Below, piece by piece: positions 33,855-41,549 of a stretch of 64,000 bases of DNA. The DNA lies in the NCBI RefSeq assembly GCF_014197615.1, contig NZ_JACIFY010000016.1, forward strand, positions 62,001 to 126,000, in the 5' to 3' direction. Source of the stretch: Rhizobium esperanzae. Its GTDB lineage: Bacteria; Pseudomonadota; Alphaproteobacteria; Rhizobiales; Rhizobiaceae. Position 1 is the first letter of the stretch, and every line of letters begins with the position of its first letter. A program made the translations under genes and the position numbers. Under the pieces are notes generated by a model. That model was not told the origin of the DNA. It worked only from the letters and a program-made list of their open reading frames with translations, and did not search any database.

Positions 33855-33922
33855 TTGCTGCCCGTGTCTGGTCCCGGCAGTCATTAGGCTTTCCGCCGCC
33901 CGCGATCAATCGCCTTGTTTGT

Positions 33923-34531
33923 TCACAATTGGCGGATGATTTCGCGCAGCTGTTCGTTGCGGGCGCCGAGCAACAGGATGTTGCGGATCGCCGCCTGCGG
34001 ATCGTGGGTCCGGAAGAGCAGACCGTTGCCGCGCACCGACCGGTCGATGGTCATCTTTTCCGCGGAGTTCTCGCCCGGCTTGATGGCGACGGCGAAATAC
34101 ATGCGGGAATAGCCGACATCGATCCGTTCGAAGAAGTTGTCGTTCTCGCCGATATCGGAATAAAAATTGGCGATATAGAAGGCCCAGCTCACCTCTTCGT
34201 AATGGGCGAACTTCGTCCGTGCCGCGGTGACGTGGCAATAGCCGAGATGCGGGCTGTCCTCCAGCGTCCGGTGGAAGATCATCTTCGGAAACTGGATCGA
34301 GTGGTGAAAGCCGTTGATGTGCTGATGCGTCTTCTCGCCGGCCACCTGCAGCTTGCGTCCGGTCTTGGCGGCGACCTCGTCATGGGTGAGATAACGCTTT
34401 TCCTCGGCCAGCCAGTGCCGCCGTTCGCGGGGAATGCGGCCGGTACGCAGGAATTCGGAATGCGCGGCAACCAGCTGCGGCTCCTGCGATCTGCTCGTTT
34501 CTTTCGCGTCGAAATACCGGAGTTTGGCCAT
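33923..34531 (-). CDS. Conserved protein of unknown function
   Basis: A 202-residue soluble protein starting MAKLRYFDAKETSRSQ. I do not recognise a characterised family. It contains several His and aromatic residues (EKTHQHINGFHHSIQFPKMI, HLGYCHVTAARTKFAHYEEV, AFYIANFYSDIGENDNFFER), then a beta-rich segment MYFAVAIKPG and a C-terminal helix QAAIRNILLLGARNEQLREI. The many conserved-looking His/Asp might bind metal, but no known motif is complete. It is 68 bp upstream of tsaC on the same strand and may be the first gene of that run. Confidence 0.6.
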   Translation of the reverse strand: MAKLRYFDAKETSRSQEPQLVAAHSEFLRTGRIPRERRHWLAEEKRYLTHDEVAAKTGRKLQVAGEKTHQHINGFHHSIQFPKMIFHRTLEDSPHLGYCHVTAARTKFAHYEEVSWAFYIANFYSDIGENDNFFERIDVGYSRMYFAVAIKPGENSAEKMTIDRSVRGNGLLFRTHDPQAAIRNILLLGARNEQLREIIRQL

Positions 34532-34954
34532 GATTCGCGTGCTTCGTCGGTCTCGGATCGTCAGCAGGATAGGAGCGTATGCTTAAGGCCGTGTTAAAAC
34601 GGCGCCGGTGGCCGCCTGCGTGGAGGGCCGATATCCGCCGATGTCGCAAATGCGATGATCATGGCCATCTGGCCGCATCGCTCTTTGCGGATCGGGTCTT
34701 TACGCCATGTCGCAATTGACGATAATGGCCTGCGGAGTCGGCTGATGCGATCGCTCCGGGCGGGCTGCTTGCATCCTGTCGTCAATTTCGAAGCCGATGT
34801 CGCATTACAACCAAGCGGCAGACAACCCAGATGCTTAAATGGGCTCAGGTGATTAAATGACCGCCATGAACAATTCTCTCGAAGGAGAAGGAAGCGGGCG
34901 CGCTTCCGCCGGCCTTCAGCATAAGGCGGCAACCGGGTGCACGAGGACATGAAG
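34532..34954. promoter_or_regulatory. Long intergenic region with three ATGTCGCA direct repeats
   Basis: No convincing gene is seen in these 423 bp. The octamer ATGTCGCA occurs three times on the plus strand, at 34641-34648, 34707-34714 and 34797-34804, upstream of the Rieske oxygenase. Direct repeats of this sort are typical of activator binding (for example AraC type). Regulator and ligand are unknown. Confidence 0.35.
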
Positions 34955-36199
34955 ATGGATATCCGCAGCAACGTTTTACGTCAGCTCAAGAACCGCCGCG
35001 AGGGCTTCAGCCTCGAACAGCCGTTCTACACCGACGAGGATTATTTCAAGCTCGACATGGAGATGATCTACTATCGCGACTGGCTGTTCATGGGCCATGA
35101 TTGCGAGTTGCCGAAGCCGGGCGCCTATTTCACCGTCCAGATCGGCACCTATCCGGTCGTCATCGTCCGCGGTCGTGACAATGTCATCCGCGCCTTCCAC
35201 AATAGCTGTCGTCATCGCGGCTCGCGCGTCTGCACGAAGGAGCACGGTTCTTCCGTGCGTCTCGTCTGCCCCTATCATCAGTGGACTTACGATCTCGACG
35301 GCAAACTTGCCTTTGCCCGTCACATGGGCGACGATTTCGACAAAACCGGCTTCAACCTGAAGCCCGTTCATTGCGAGAGCGTCGCAGGCTATATTTTCAT
35401 CTGCCTCGCCGACGTCGCCCCGGATTTCAAGCCGGTGCGCGACAAGATCGAGCCCTATATGGCGCCGCACCGGATCGGCGAGACCAAGGTCGCCTTCCAG
35501 AGCACGATCATCGAGAAGGGCAACTGGAAGCTCGTCTGGGAAAACAACCGCGAGTGCTACCACTGCGCCGCCAATCACCCGGAACTCTGCCGCACCTATC
35601 CCGAAGCGCCGAGCGTCACCGGCACGGACGGCGGCGCCGACGATCCGGAGATCGCCGGCCATTGGGCGCGCTGCGAGGCCGCCGGCCTGCCGAGCAAGTT
35701 CCAGATCTCGCCGGACGGCCAGTTCCGCACCGCCCGCATGCCGCTGATCGAGGATGCCGAAAGCTATACCATGTCCGGAAAGCCGGCCGTGCAGCGCCGA
35801 ATCTCCGACGACATCTCGATCAATCGTATCGGCACCATGCTGCTCTTCCACTATCCGACGACGTGGAACCATCTGCTCGGCGACCACGCCATCTCCTTCC
35901 GGGTGCTGCCGCTCAACGCCAACGAGACGGCGGTGACGACCAAGTGGCTGGTCCACAAGGACGCGGTCGAGGGCGTGGATTACAATCTCGAGGAACTGAC
36001 CCACGTCTGGACCGAGACCAACGACCAGGATCGCCGCATCGTCGAGGAGAATGCTTTCGGCATTCACTCGCCGGCCTATGAGCCCGGCCCCTATTCCTCC
36101 CTGCATGAGGGCGGCGTCATGCAGTTCCTCGAATGGTATTCGAACTTCATGGTGAACCGCCTGCAGGACGACCAGGCGAAAATCTCCGCCGTCGCCTAA
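34955..36199 (+). CDS. Rieske non-heme iron oxygenase alpha subunit, quaternary-amine demethylase type
   Basis: A 414-residue aromatic-ring-hydroxylating-type oxygenase. The Rieske [2Fe-2S] ligands are Cys85-x-His87 (NSCRHRGSR) and Cys105-x2-His108 (VCPYHQW). The mononuclear iron site is in NNRECYHCAANHPE, with His203 and His208. Glu200 occupies the bridging position that is Asp in classical ring dioxygenases; Glu here is a mark of the carnitine/glycine-betaine/stachydrine oxygenases (CntA, GbcA, Stc2). It probably N-demethylates a betaine. No reductase subunit gene is adjacent. ATG 34955 has ACGAGGA at good spacing; starts at 34937 and 34949 are alternatives. Exact substrate is inferred. Confidence 0.85.
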   Translation: MDIRSNVLRQLKNRREGFSLEQPFYTDEDYFKLDMEMIYYRDWLFMGHDCELPKPGAYFTVQIGTYPVVIVRGRDNVIRAFHNSCRHRGSRVCTKEHGSSVRLVCPYHQWTYDLDGKLAFARHMGDDFDKTGFNLKPVHCESVAGYIFICLADVAPDFKPVRDKIEPYMAPHRIGETKVAFQSTIIEKGNWKLVWENNRECYHCAANHPELCRTYPEAPSVTGTDGGADDPEIAGHWARCEAAGLPSKFQISPDGQFRTARMPLIEDAESYTMSGKPAVQRRISDDISINRIGTMLLFHYPTTWNHLLGDHAISFRVLPLNANETAVTTKWLVHKDAVEGVDYNLEELTHVWTETNDQDRRIVEENAFGIHSPAYEPGPYSSLHEGGVMQFLEWYSNFMVNRLQDDQAKISAVA

Positions 36200-36367
36200 C
36201 CACGCGCCGGAAGATGGGCATTGATCGCGGTTCGTCCCGGTTAATGCCCGGTTCAGATCGATTTCTTTAAAAAGACGAAAGCAGCCGGTCCCGGCCGCTT
36301 TCGGAACCATTCGAGCACGAAAGCGTTGCTGTGCAGGCGGTTAGTCGCTGTTGAATGGGAGAGAAGA

Positions 36368-36853
36368 ATGTTCAGTTTGAGTAACAAGATCGCGACCGCA
36401 GCTTTGGCTGCCGCCGTCGTTCTGACAAGTTTCGTGTCGTCGCAGGCAATCCAGATGCCGACCGCCCCGCAGGTGGAAAAATCCTCCGCCGTCGAGAACG
36501 TGCAATACCGCCGCTACTATCGCGGCGATTATTACCGGCCCGGCTATCGCCCCGGCGCTTACTATCGCCCGGGCGCCTATTACCGGCCCGGCTATTACGG
36601 CGGCTATCGCGGATATTCTTATTACCGCCCGGGCTACCGCCATTATAACGGCTACTGGTATCCGCTCGCTGCCTTCGGCGCCGGCGCAGTTATCGGCGGC
36701 GCCATCGCCGCTCCGCGTTACGTCGAGCCCGCGCCCAGCATGGGTTCAAGCCATGTCGCCTGGTGCGCCAATCGCTACCGGTCCTATCGCGCTTACGACA
36801 ACACCTTCCAGCCCTATAACGGCCCGCGCCAACAGTGCTATTCGCCGTATTAA
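36368..36853 (+). CDS. BA14K family exported protein
   Basis: A 161-residue exported protein. The N terminus is a signal peptide or anchor (NKIATAALAAAVVLTSFVSSQA). The centre is a low-complexity repeat rich in Tyr, Gly, Arg and Pro (repeated YRPGAYYRPGY), then a transmembrane-like PLAAFGAGAVIGGAIAAP. The C terminus carries the BA14K signature VAWCANRYRSYRAYDNTF followed by GPRQQCYSPY, with two Cys. BA14K of Brucella is an immunoreactive protein with lectin-like activity; the function in rhizobia is unknown. The ATG at 36368 has GAGAGAAGA upstream. Confidence 0.85.
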   Translation: MFSLSNKIATAALAAAVVLTSFVSSQAIQMPTAPQVEKSSAVENVQYRRYYRGDYYRPGYRPGAYYRPGAYYRPGYYGGYRGYSYYRPGYRHYNGYWYPLAAFGAGAVIGGAIAAPRYVEPAPSMGSSHVAWCANRYRSYRAYDNTFQPYNGPRQQCYSPY

Positions 36854-36917
36854 GGCGGTAGGAAGCACGCCCCGCTTCCCAGCGATAGACGCAACGCCGC
36901 GCGTCCGTTGGGTCGAC

Positions 36918-37098
36918 GGCGAGTTTGGTTGGAACGTTTACCCCATCCTCCGTCATCCTCGGCCTTGAGCTGCTCAAGGCCGAGGATGACGGAGGGGAGG
37001 GGAGCTCAGTGGCAAGTACCGCGACGTTGATGAAATAAGAGCCCGCCGGTCGCCTGACAGGCACGCCAAACCTTTCACCCTCAAAGAATATTCACCCG
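36918..37098. repeat. Segmental duplication, copy A (includes zntB 3'-end copy)
   Basis: Two blocks match copy B (37489-37757) in the same order and orientation. One is GAGTTTGG...CCATCCTCCGTC...CTCGGCCTTGAGC at 36918-36970. The other is the 28-bp sequence at 37071-37098, which matches the end of the zntB gene with one mismatch. Read on the minus strand this copy still encodes the last residues as RVNIL-stop, against RVDIL-stop in zntB. Confidence 0.65.
36947..36995. terminator. Perfect 23-bp hairpin with 3-nt loop
   Basis: The arm CCTCCGTCATCCTCGGCCTT... (36947-36969) is exactly complementary to 36973-36995. It is 94 bp after the BA14K stop. A stem this long will strongly affect any transcript crossing it; no T-run follows. 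Confidence 0.6.
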
Positions 37099-37112
37099 CG
37101 CAACTGCGAAAC

Positions 37113-37376
37113 TCAGTGAACGACGGTGATCACCGAAATGCCAGCTTCGTCGGCGGCACGGATAAGCGCTTCTCGCGCGTCCTGAGCCGGAATTTCCCCA
37201 TGAATTGCATCCCGGCATGCCCTGATCGCGATAAGATATTCGTCTCCATCGTCGATCGGCCAGCAAACCGTCAGCATCTCGGCGGCCTGCCCAAGGGTTG
37301 CAACAAGCTTGTATTTTTCCGGCCCACTCACAACGAGCATCAGAGGGGCAAATTCTCCGGATGTGCACCATTTCAT
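37113..37376 (-). CDS. DUF982 family small protein
   Basis: An 87-residue protein starting MKWCTSGEFAPLMLVVSG with GGGGAGA upstream. It has the DUF982 pattern: a strand region around KYKLVATLGQAAEMLTVCWP, then a helix with AIRACRDAIHGEIPAQDARE and a final ALIRAADEAGISVITVV. DUF982 is a rhizobial family, often in many copies on symbiotic plasmids and without known function. The frame can be extended upstream to 37640 but the extension runs through repeat sequence and is rejected. It sits between two copies of a duplicated segment, which suggests it came in by a recombination event. Confidence 0.7.
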   Translation of the reverse strand: MKWCTSGEFAPLMLVVSGPEKYKLVATLGQAAEMLTVCWPIDDGDEYLIAIRACRDAIHGEIPAQDAREALIRAADEAGISVITVVH

Positions 37377-37488
37377 GACATTAGGTCTCCCCACGGTGAA
37401 TACATTAGTAACCGTGCAAGAACCGTTCCGGGGTGACGGCGTGAAGTAAGGTGGGGTAGGCGTGGCCTCGCAAACGCGTTGCAGCGAT

Positions 37489-37757
37489 GGTGAGTTTGGC
37501 CGGAACATCGCGCCATCCTCCGTCCTCCTCGGCCTTGAGCCGAGGATCCATGCGGCCGGCGCTGCGTGGACAGAGATGGCGTTCAGCTGCAGGGAAGTTA
37601 TTGGGGCCGCGTGCTTGGTTGTGGATCCCAGGGTCAGCAAGCCCTGCGATGACGGAGTGTGGGGTGAGCCCCGTGCTAAACGTCGTAACTCATGGCGGAG
37701 TAAGAGCGGCGTTGCCCAGCGCCTACCGCCCTTTCACCCTCAAAGAATATCCACCCG
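37489..37757. repeat. Segmental duplication, copy B (overlaps zntB 3' end)
   Basis: Partner of copy A (36918-37098): blocks at 37489-37540 and 37730-37757. The second block includes the zntB stop codon and last codons. Between 37377 and 37739 no other gene is seen. Confidence 0.65.
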
Positions 37758-38735
37758 CCGCAGCAGCCACCAGGCAAAGGCAATCGACGCGACGATCAGC
37801 GCGACGGCGTATTCGGTGCCGTAGTCGCCGACGGCGAAGGGCAGGTTGGCCGTGTTCATGCCGAAGAAACCGGTCACCAGCGTCGGCGGCAGCAGGAAGG
37901 CCGTCATGATCGACAGCAGGTAGAGATGGCGGTTGGTTTCGGAGGATTGTTTCGAATCGATTTCTTCGTGCAGCAGGCGGGCCCGGTCCTGCAGCGCATA
38001 AATATCGTGATCGACCGTTTCCAGCCGACTCGTCAGCCGTCGCGCCACGTCGTCGAAGCCGAAGGGCATCTCGTCGTCGTCGGCTGCCGCCGCGCGGCGC
38101 ATCAGCGCCAGCACCGTGCGCAGATGCCGATGCAATCTCACCACGGTTCGCCGCACCGGCGCCAGCCGCCGGCGTTCGTCGCGCGGCGCATTGTCGTAAA
38201 CGATATCCTCGATCTGGTTCAGTTCTTCGGTCAGTTCCATGACGATCGCGATCAGCGTGCGCTGAAACTCGATCACCAGCAGTTCGAAGAGATCGACCGG
38301 CCGTGAGAATTTGCCCGGATTCTTCTCGATCAGCGCCCGCGCCCGCTCGACGCTGCGCAACGGCTGCAGCCGTGTGGTGATGATGAAGCGGTCGGACATG
38401 GCGAAATGCAGCCAGCCGAGATTGTTGGTATCCTGGGCGAAATCGCGCTGGCAGTCGACGAGCGTGCCATAGAGCATCTGCTCGTCGACGGTGATCGCCG
38501 CATGCGTGTCACGCGTCGTCAGCGCCGATTTCGCGTCCTCCGTCAGCCCGTCGAGCGTCTCGAGCAAGGCCGGCACGCGGGCGTCGACAAGGTTGAGGTG
38601 CAGCCAGTAGAAACAGTTGTCGGCGGTCAGTTCCGCCACCGTCGCACTGTTGTTCAGCCGCACCGCCGTCTTTTCATCCGGCGAGAAGCGATAGGCCCAG
38701 ACGAAGCCGGGTATATTGACGGGCAATGTATCCAT
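37740..38735 (-). CDS. zntB: CorA/ZntB-family divalent cation transporter
   Basis: A 331-residue membrane protein of the CorA superfamily. The N-terminal 265 residues form the cytoplasmic funnel (IPGFVWAYRFSPDEKTAV, FYWLHLNLVD, LVIEFQRTLIAIVMELTEEL). Two C-terminal transmembrane helices follow: TM1 YLLSIMTAFLLPPTLVTGFFG and TM2 AVALIVASIAFAWWLLR, joined by the signature GMN in FFGMNTANLPF. The short WLHLNL motif and NTANLPF fit ZntB (Zn2+) better than CorA (Mg2+, YGMNF), so zinc transport is likely but not certain. A copy of its 3' end exists at 37071-37098. Confidence 0.85.
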   Translation of the reverse strand: MDTLPVNIPGFVWAYRFSPDEKTAVRLNNSATVAELTADNCFYWLHLNLVDARVPALLETLDGLTEDAKSALTTRDTHAAITVDEQMLYGTLVDCQRDFAQDTNNLGWLHFAMSDRFIITTRLQPLRSVERARALIEKNPGKFSRPVDLFELLVIEFQRTLIAIVMELTEELNQIEDIVYDNAPRDERRRLAPVRRTVVRLHRHLRTVLALMRRAAAADDDEMPFGFDDVARRLTSRLETVDHDIYALQDRARLLHEEIDSKQSSETNRHLYLLSIMTAFLLPPTLVTGFFGMNTANLPFAVGDYGTEYAVALIVASIAFAWWLLRRVDIL

Positions 38736-38905
38736 TGGTCGCCGGTCCTTTGCGAAGGCGATGTCATTCCTTTAAAGCGCGCCGCATCCTGCACACTTCC
38801 GGGCGTCATGCATTAGAGATTCTCCATGACGTTCATTTGTGCAAGGTTGCAAGAGCCAAGCGTTATCAAAGGCAAACTATCACATGGCAGACCGGGAAAT
38901 CGAAA

Positions 38906-38927
38906 TTGACGTTTACGTAAAAATCAA
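38906..38927 (+). promoter_or_regulatory. LiuR-like operator upstream of the acyl-CoA dehydrogenase
   Basis: TTGACGTTTACGTAAAAATC... (38906-38927) contains ACGTTTACGT and a near-palindrome TTGA...TCAA. It resembles the MerR-family LiuR site described for branched-chain amino acid catabolism genes of Proteobacteria (TTGACGTTTACGTAAACGTC type). It is 61-82 bp upstream of the ATG at 38988. Confidence 0.45.
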
Positions 38928-38987
38928 TTAGCCCTTGCCTCGGAGGGGCTTTGCCGAGGTGTGGGCCGGTTCCGCGGAGGAAAAACC

Positions 38988-40766
38988 ATGTACAAGGCGC
39001 CCGTCGAAGAAATAGCGTTCACGTTGAAGCATGTAGCCGGCATGGGCGAGGCGATTTCAGAAGGGTTTTTCGGCGATCTCGGCGACGATCTGGTCGATGC
39101 CATCCTCTCCGAGGCGGGACGTTTTGCCACAGAGGAAGTAGCGCCTCTAGCCGATATCGGCGACCGCCAGGGGGCACGCCTGGAGGGCGGCGAGGTCAGG
39201 CTGCCGGACGGCTGGCGCGAACTCTATCGCAATTGGATCGCCGGCGGCTGGAACGGGCTGACGGCGCCCGAAGCTTTCGGCGGCCAGGCCCTGCCGCATA
39301 TGCTGAATGTCGCGGCGCTGGAAATGTGGAATTCCGGCTCCATGGCCTTCGCGCTCGCCCCGACGCTGACGATGGGCGCCATCGAGGCCGTCAGCGCCCA
39401 TGGCAGCGCTGAGCTGAAGGAGAAATATCTGGCAAGGATGGTCTCCGGCGAATGGACCGGCACCATGAACCTGACCGAGCCGCATGCCGGCTCCGACCTC
39501 GGTGTGCTCAAGGCGCGCGCCGAACGGCGCGACGACGGCAGCTACCGCATTTTTGGCCAGAAGATCTTCATCACCTGGGGCGAGCATGATGCGGCCGACA
39601 ACATCATCCACCTGGTGCTCGCCCGCCTGCCGGATGCGCCGGCCGGCACCCGCGGCATCTCGCTCTTCCTGGTGCCGAAATTCCTGGTGAACGACGACGG
39701 CTCGCTTGGCCCCCGCAACGATCTGTTCTGCCACTCGCTGGAGCACAAGCTCGGCATCCACGGCTCGCCGACCTGCACGATGATCTATGGCGACGGGCGG
39801 TTCGGCGCCGAAAAGGGCGCTGTCGGATGGCTGGTCGGCGAGGAGAACAAGGGGCTCGCCTGCATGTTCACGATGATGAACAATGCCCGCCTGGCTGTCG
39901 GCATGCAGGGTGTCGCGATCGCGGAAGCCGCCACCCAGAAAGCCCTTGCCTATGCCAGGGAACGCACCCAGGGCAGGGCGCCCGGCTGGAGCGGCGCCGG
40001 CATGAGCCCGATCGTCGAACATCCCGACGTCGCCCGCATGCTGCTGACCATGAAGGCGCTGACCCAGGGGGCACGCGCCATCTCCTATGCCTGCGCCCAT
40101 GCGATCGACATGTCCCACCGGGCCGGCGACAGCAAGCGCCATTGGCAGGAGCGCGCCGCGCTGCTGACGCCGATCGCCAAATCCTTTTCGACCGATGCCG
40201 GCGTCGACGTCGCCTCGCTCGGCATCCAGGTGCATGGCGGCATGGGCTTCATCGAAGAGACGGGTGCAGCGCGTTATCTCCGTGATGCCCGTATCGCGCC
40301 GATCTACGAGGGCACCAACGGCATCCAGGCGATCGACCTCGTCACCCGCAAACTGCCGGTCTCCGGCGGCGATCAGGTGAGAGGCTTAATCGCCGAGCTC
40401 AAGGAACTGGCCGACGACATCAGCCGCTCGAATCTTGACGGTTTCGGCGAAACCGCCGTGCGCCTCGACGCAGCGATTTCTGATCTCGAAGCGGCGACCG
40501 CCTGGCTGTTGCAGATGCTGACCGAAGGCAAGACCACTGAAGCGCTCGCCGGCGCGACACCCTACCAGCGCCTGTTCGGGCTCGTGCTCACCGGCTGCTA
40601 TCTCGCCAAGGGCGCCCTCGCTGGGAGTGCGGATGGAAGAGGCGAAGGCCGGATCGCCCTCTGCCGTTTCGCCGCCGAAAACCTGCTGGCGGACACCGCC
40701 GCCCTTCGCGACCGGGTCGTCAACGGCGCGGAAAGTCTTGCCGCCGCCCGCATCCTGCTGGCCTGA
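38988..40766 (+). CDS. Acyl-CoA dehydrogenase, long form
   Basis: A 592-residue FAD enzyme of the long acyl-CoA dehydrogenase type, with N-terminal extension (MYKAPVEEIAFTLKHVAG), the usual core and a C-terminal extra domain (AcylCoA_DH_C type). Core motifs are TGTMNLTEPHAGSDLGVLKA (flavin/acyl contact), KIFITWGEHD, and QVHGGMGFIEETGAARYLRD with IAPIYEGTNGIQA; the catalytic base is the Glu in IYEGTNG. It introduces a trans-2 double bond into an acyl-CoA; chain specificity is unknown. GGAGG lies upstream. An enoyl-CoA hydratase follows after 11 bp, giving consecutive beta-oxidation steps, and a LiuR-like site precedes it. Confidence 0.93.
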   Translation: MYKAPVEEIAFTLKHVAGMGEAISEGFFGDLGDDLVDAILSEAGRFATEEVAPLADIGDRQGARLEGGEVRLPDGWRELYRNWIAGGWNGLTAPEAFGGQALPHMLNVAALEMWNSGSMAFALAPTLTMGAIEAVSAHGSAELKEKYLARMVSGEWTGTMNLTEPHAGSDLGVLKARAERRDDGSYRIFGQKIFITWGEHDAADNIIHLVLARLPDAPAGTRGISLFLVPKFLVNDDGSLGPRNDLFCHSLEHKLGIHGSPTCTMIYGDGRFGAEKGAVGWLVGEENKGLACMFTMMNNARLAVGMQGVAIAEAATQKALAYARERTQGRAPGWSGAGMSPIVEHPDVARMLLTMKALTQGARAISYACAHAIDMSHRAGDSKRHWQERAALLTPIAKSFSTDAGVDVASLGIQVHGGMGFIEETGAARYLRDARIAPIYEGTNGIQAIDLVTRKLPVSGGDQVRGLIAELKELADDISRSNLDGFGETAVRLDAAISDLEAATAWLLQMLTEGKTTEALAGATPYQRLFGLVLTGCYLAKGALAGSADGRGEGRIALCRFAAENLLADTAALRDRVVNGAESLAAARILLA

Positions 40767-40777
40767 GAGGAACACCA

Positions 40778-41530
40778 ATGAGCGATCATATCGTCGTCGA
40801 GCAGCCGGCCGCCCATCCCGGCGTCCAGTCCATCCGCTTCAACCGGCCGGAAAAGAAGAACGCCATCACGCGGGCCATGTACCGTGTGATGACCGATGCG
40901 CTGAATGCGGCGAACGCCAATCCCGAGATCCGCGCCACGGCCTTCCTCGGCACCGAAGGCTCTTTCTCGGCAGGCAACGACATGGGCGATTTTCTCGCCG
41001 CGGCGATGGGCGGCGGCCTGGGGCCGGAGCTCCTCGATTTCCTCTATGCGCTGGTGAAGGCCGAAAAGCCCATCGTTTCGGGCGTCGATGGCCTCGCGAT
41101 CGGCATCGGCACCACCATCCATCTCCATTGCGACCTGACCATCGCCTCGCATCGAAGCCAGTTCCGCACACCTTTCGTCGATCTGGCGCTGGTGCCGGAG
41201 GCGGCCTCGAGCCTCGTCGCGCCGCGGCTGATGGGCCATCAGCGCGCCTTCGCCCTGCTTGCGGCTGGCGAAGCCTTTTCGGCTGAAGAGGCGAAGGAAG
41301 CGGGTCTGGTCTGGAAGGTCGTTGAAGCCGCGGAGGTCGATGGCCTGACGCTTGCCACCGCAGCGCGCCTCGCGGCCAAACCGCCGGAAGCGCTGCGCAT
41401 CGCCCGCGATCTCATCCGCGGCGAGCGCGGCGAAATCATCGCCCGCATCGACGAGGAGGCCCGGCATTTCTCGGCGCGCCTCAAGAGCGCCGAGGCCCGG
41501 GCCGCTTTCGAAGCCTTCATGCGTCGCTGA
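40778..41530 (+). CDS. Enoyl-CoA hydratase/isomerase
   Basis: A 250-residue crotonase-fold protein that would hydrate the enoyl-CoA made by the preceding dehydrogenase. Oxyanion-hole segments are present: IRFNRPEKKNAITRAMYRVM, TEGSFSAGNDMGDFLAA and GVDGLAIGIGTTIHLHCDL, then TPFVDLALVPEAASSLV. The crotonase catalytic Glu pair is only partly recognisable (Pro-Glu in VPEAASS is retained), so isomerase or hydratase cannot be told apart. It is cotranscribed with the acyl-CoA dehydrogenase and convergent with the rumA-like gene. Confidence 0.9.
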   Translation: MSDHIVVEQPAAHPGVQSIRFNRPEKKNAITRAMYRVMTDALNAANANPEIRATAFLGTEGSFSAGNDMGDFLAAAMGGGLGPELLDFLYALVKAEKPIVSGVDGLAIGIGTTIHLHCDLTIASHRSQFRTPFVDLALVPEAASSLVAPRLMGHQRAFALLAAGEAFSAEEAKEAGLVWKVVEAAEVDGLTLATAARLAAKPPEALRIARDLIRGERGEIIARIDEEARHFSARLKSAEARAAFEAFMRR

Positions 41531-41549
41531 TGCCGGCGGCAATCGGCGC

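Noticed and set aside
34594..34971. A 125-codon minus-strand frame in the Rieske upstream region
   Set aside because: No domain-like pattern, Cys/Arg-rich translation, overlaps the Rieske start; region is better explained as regulatory.
37377..37640. N-terminal extension of the DUF982 frame
   Set aside because: The extension lies in duplicated repeat sequence; the internal ATG at 37376 has a good ribosome-binding site and gives the family length.
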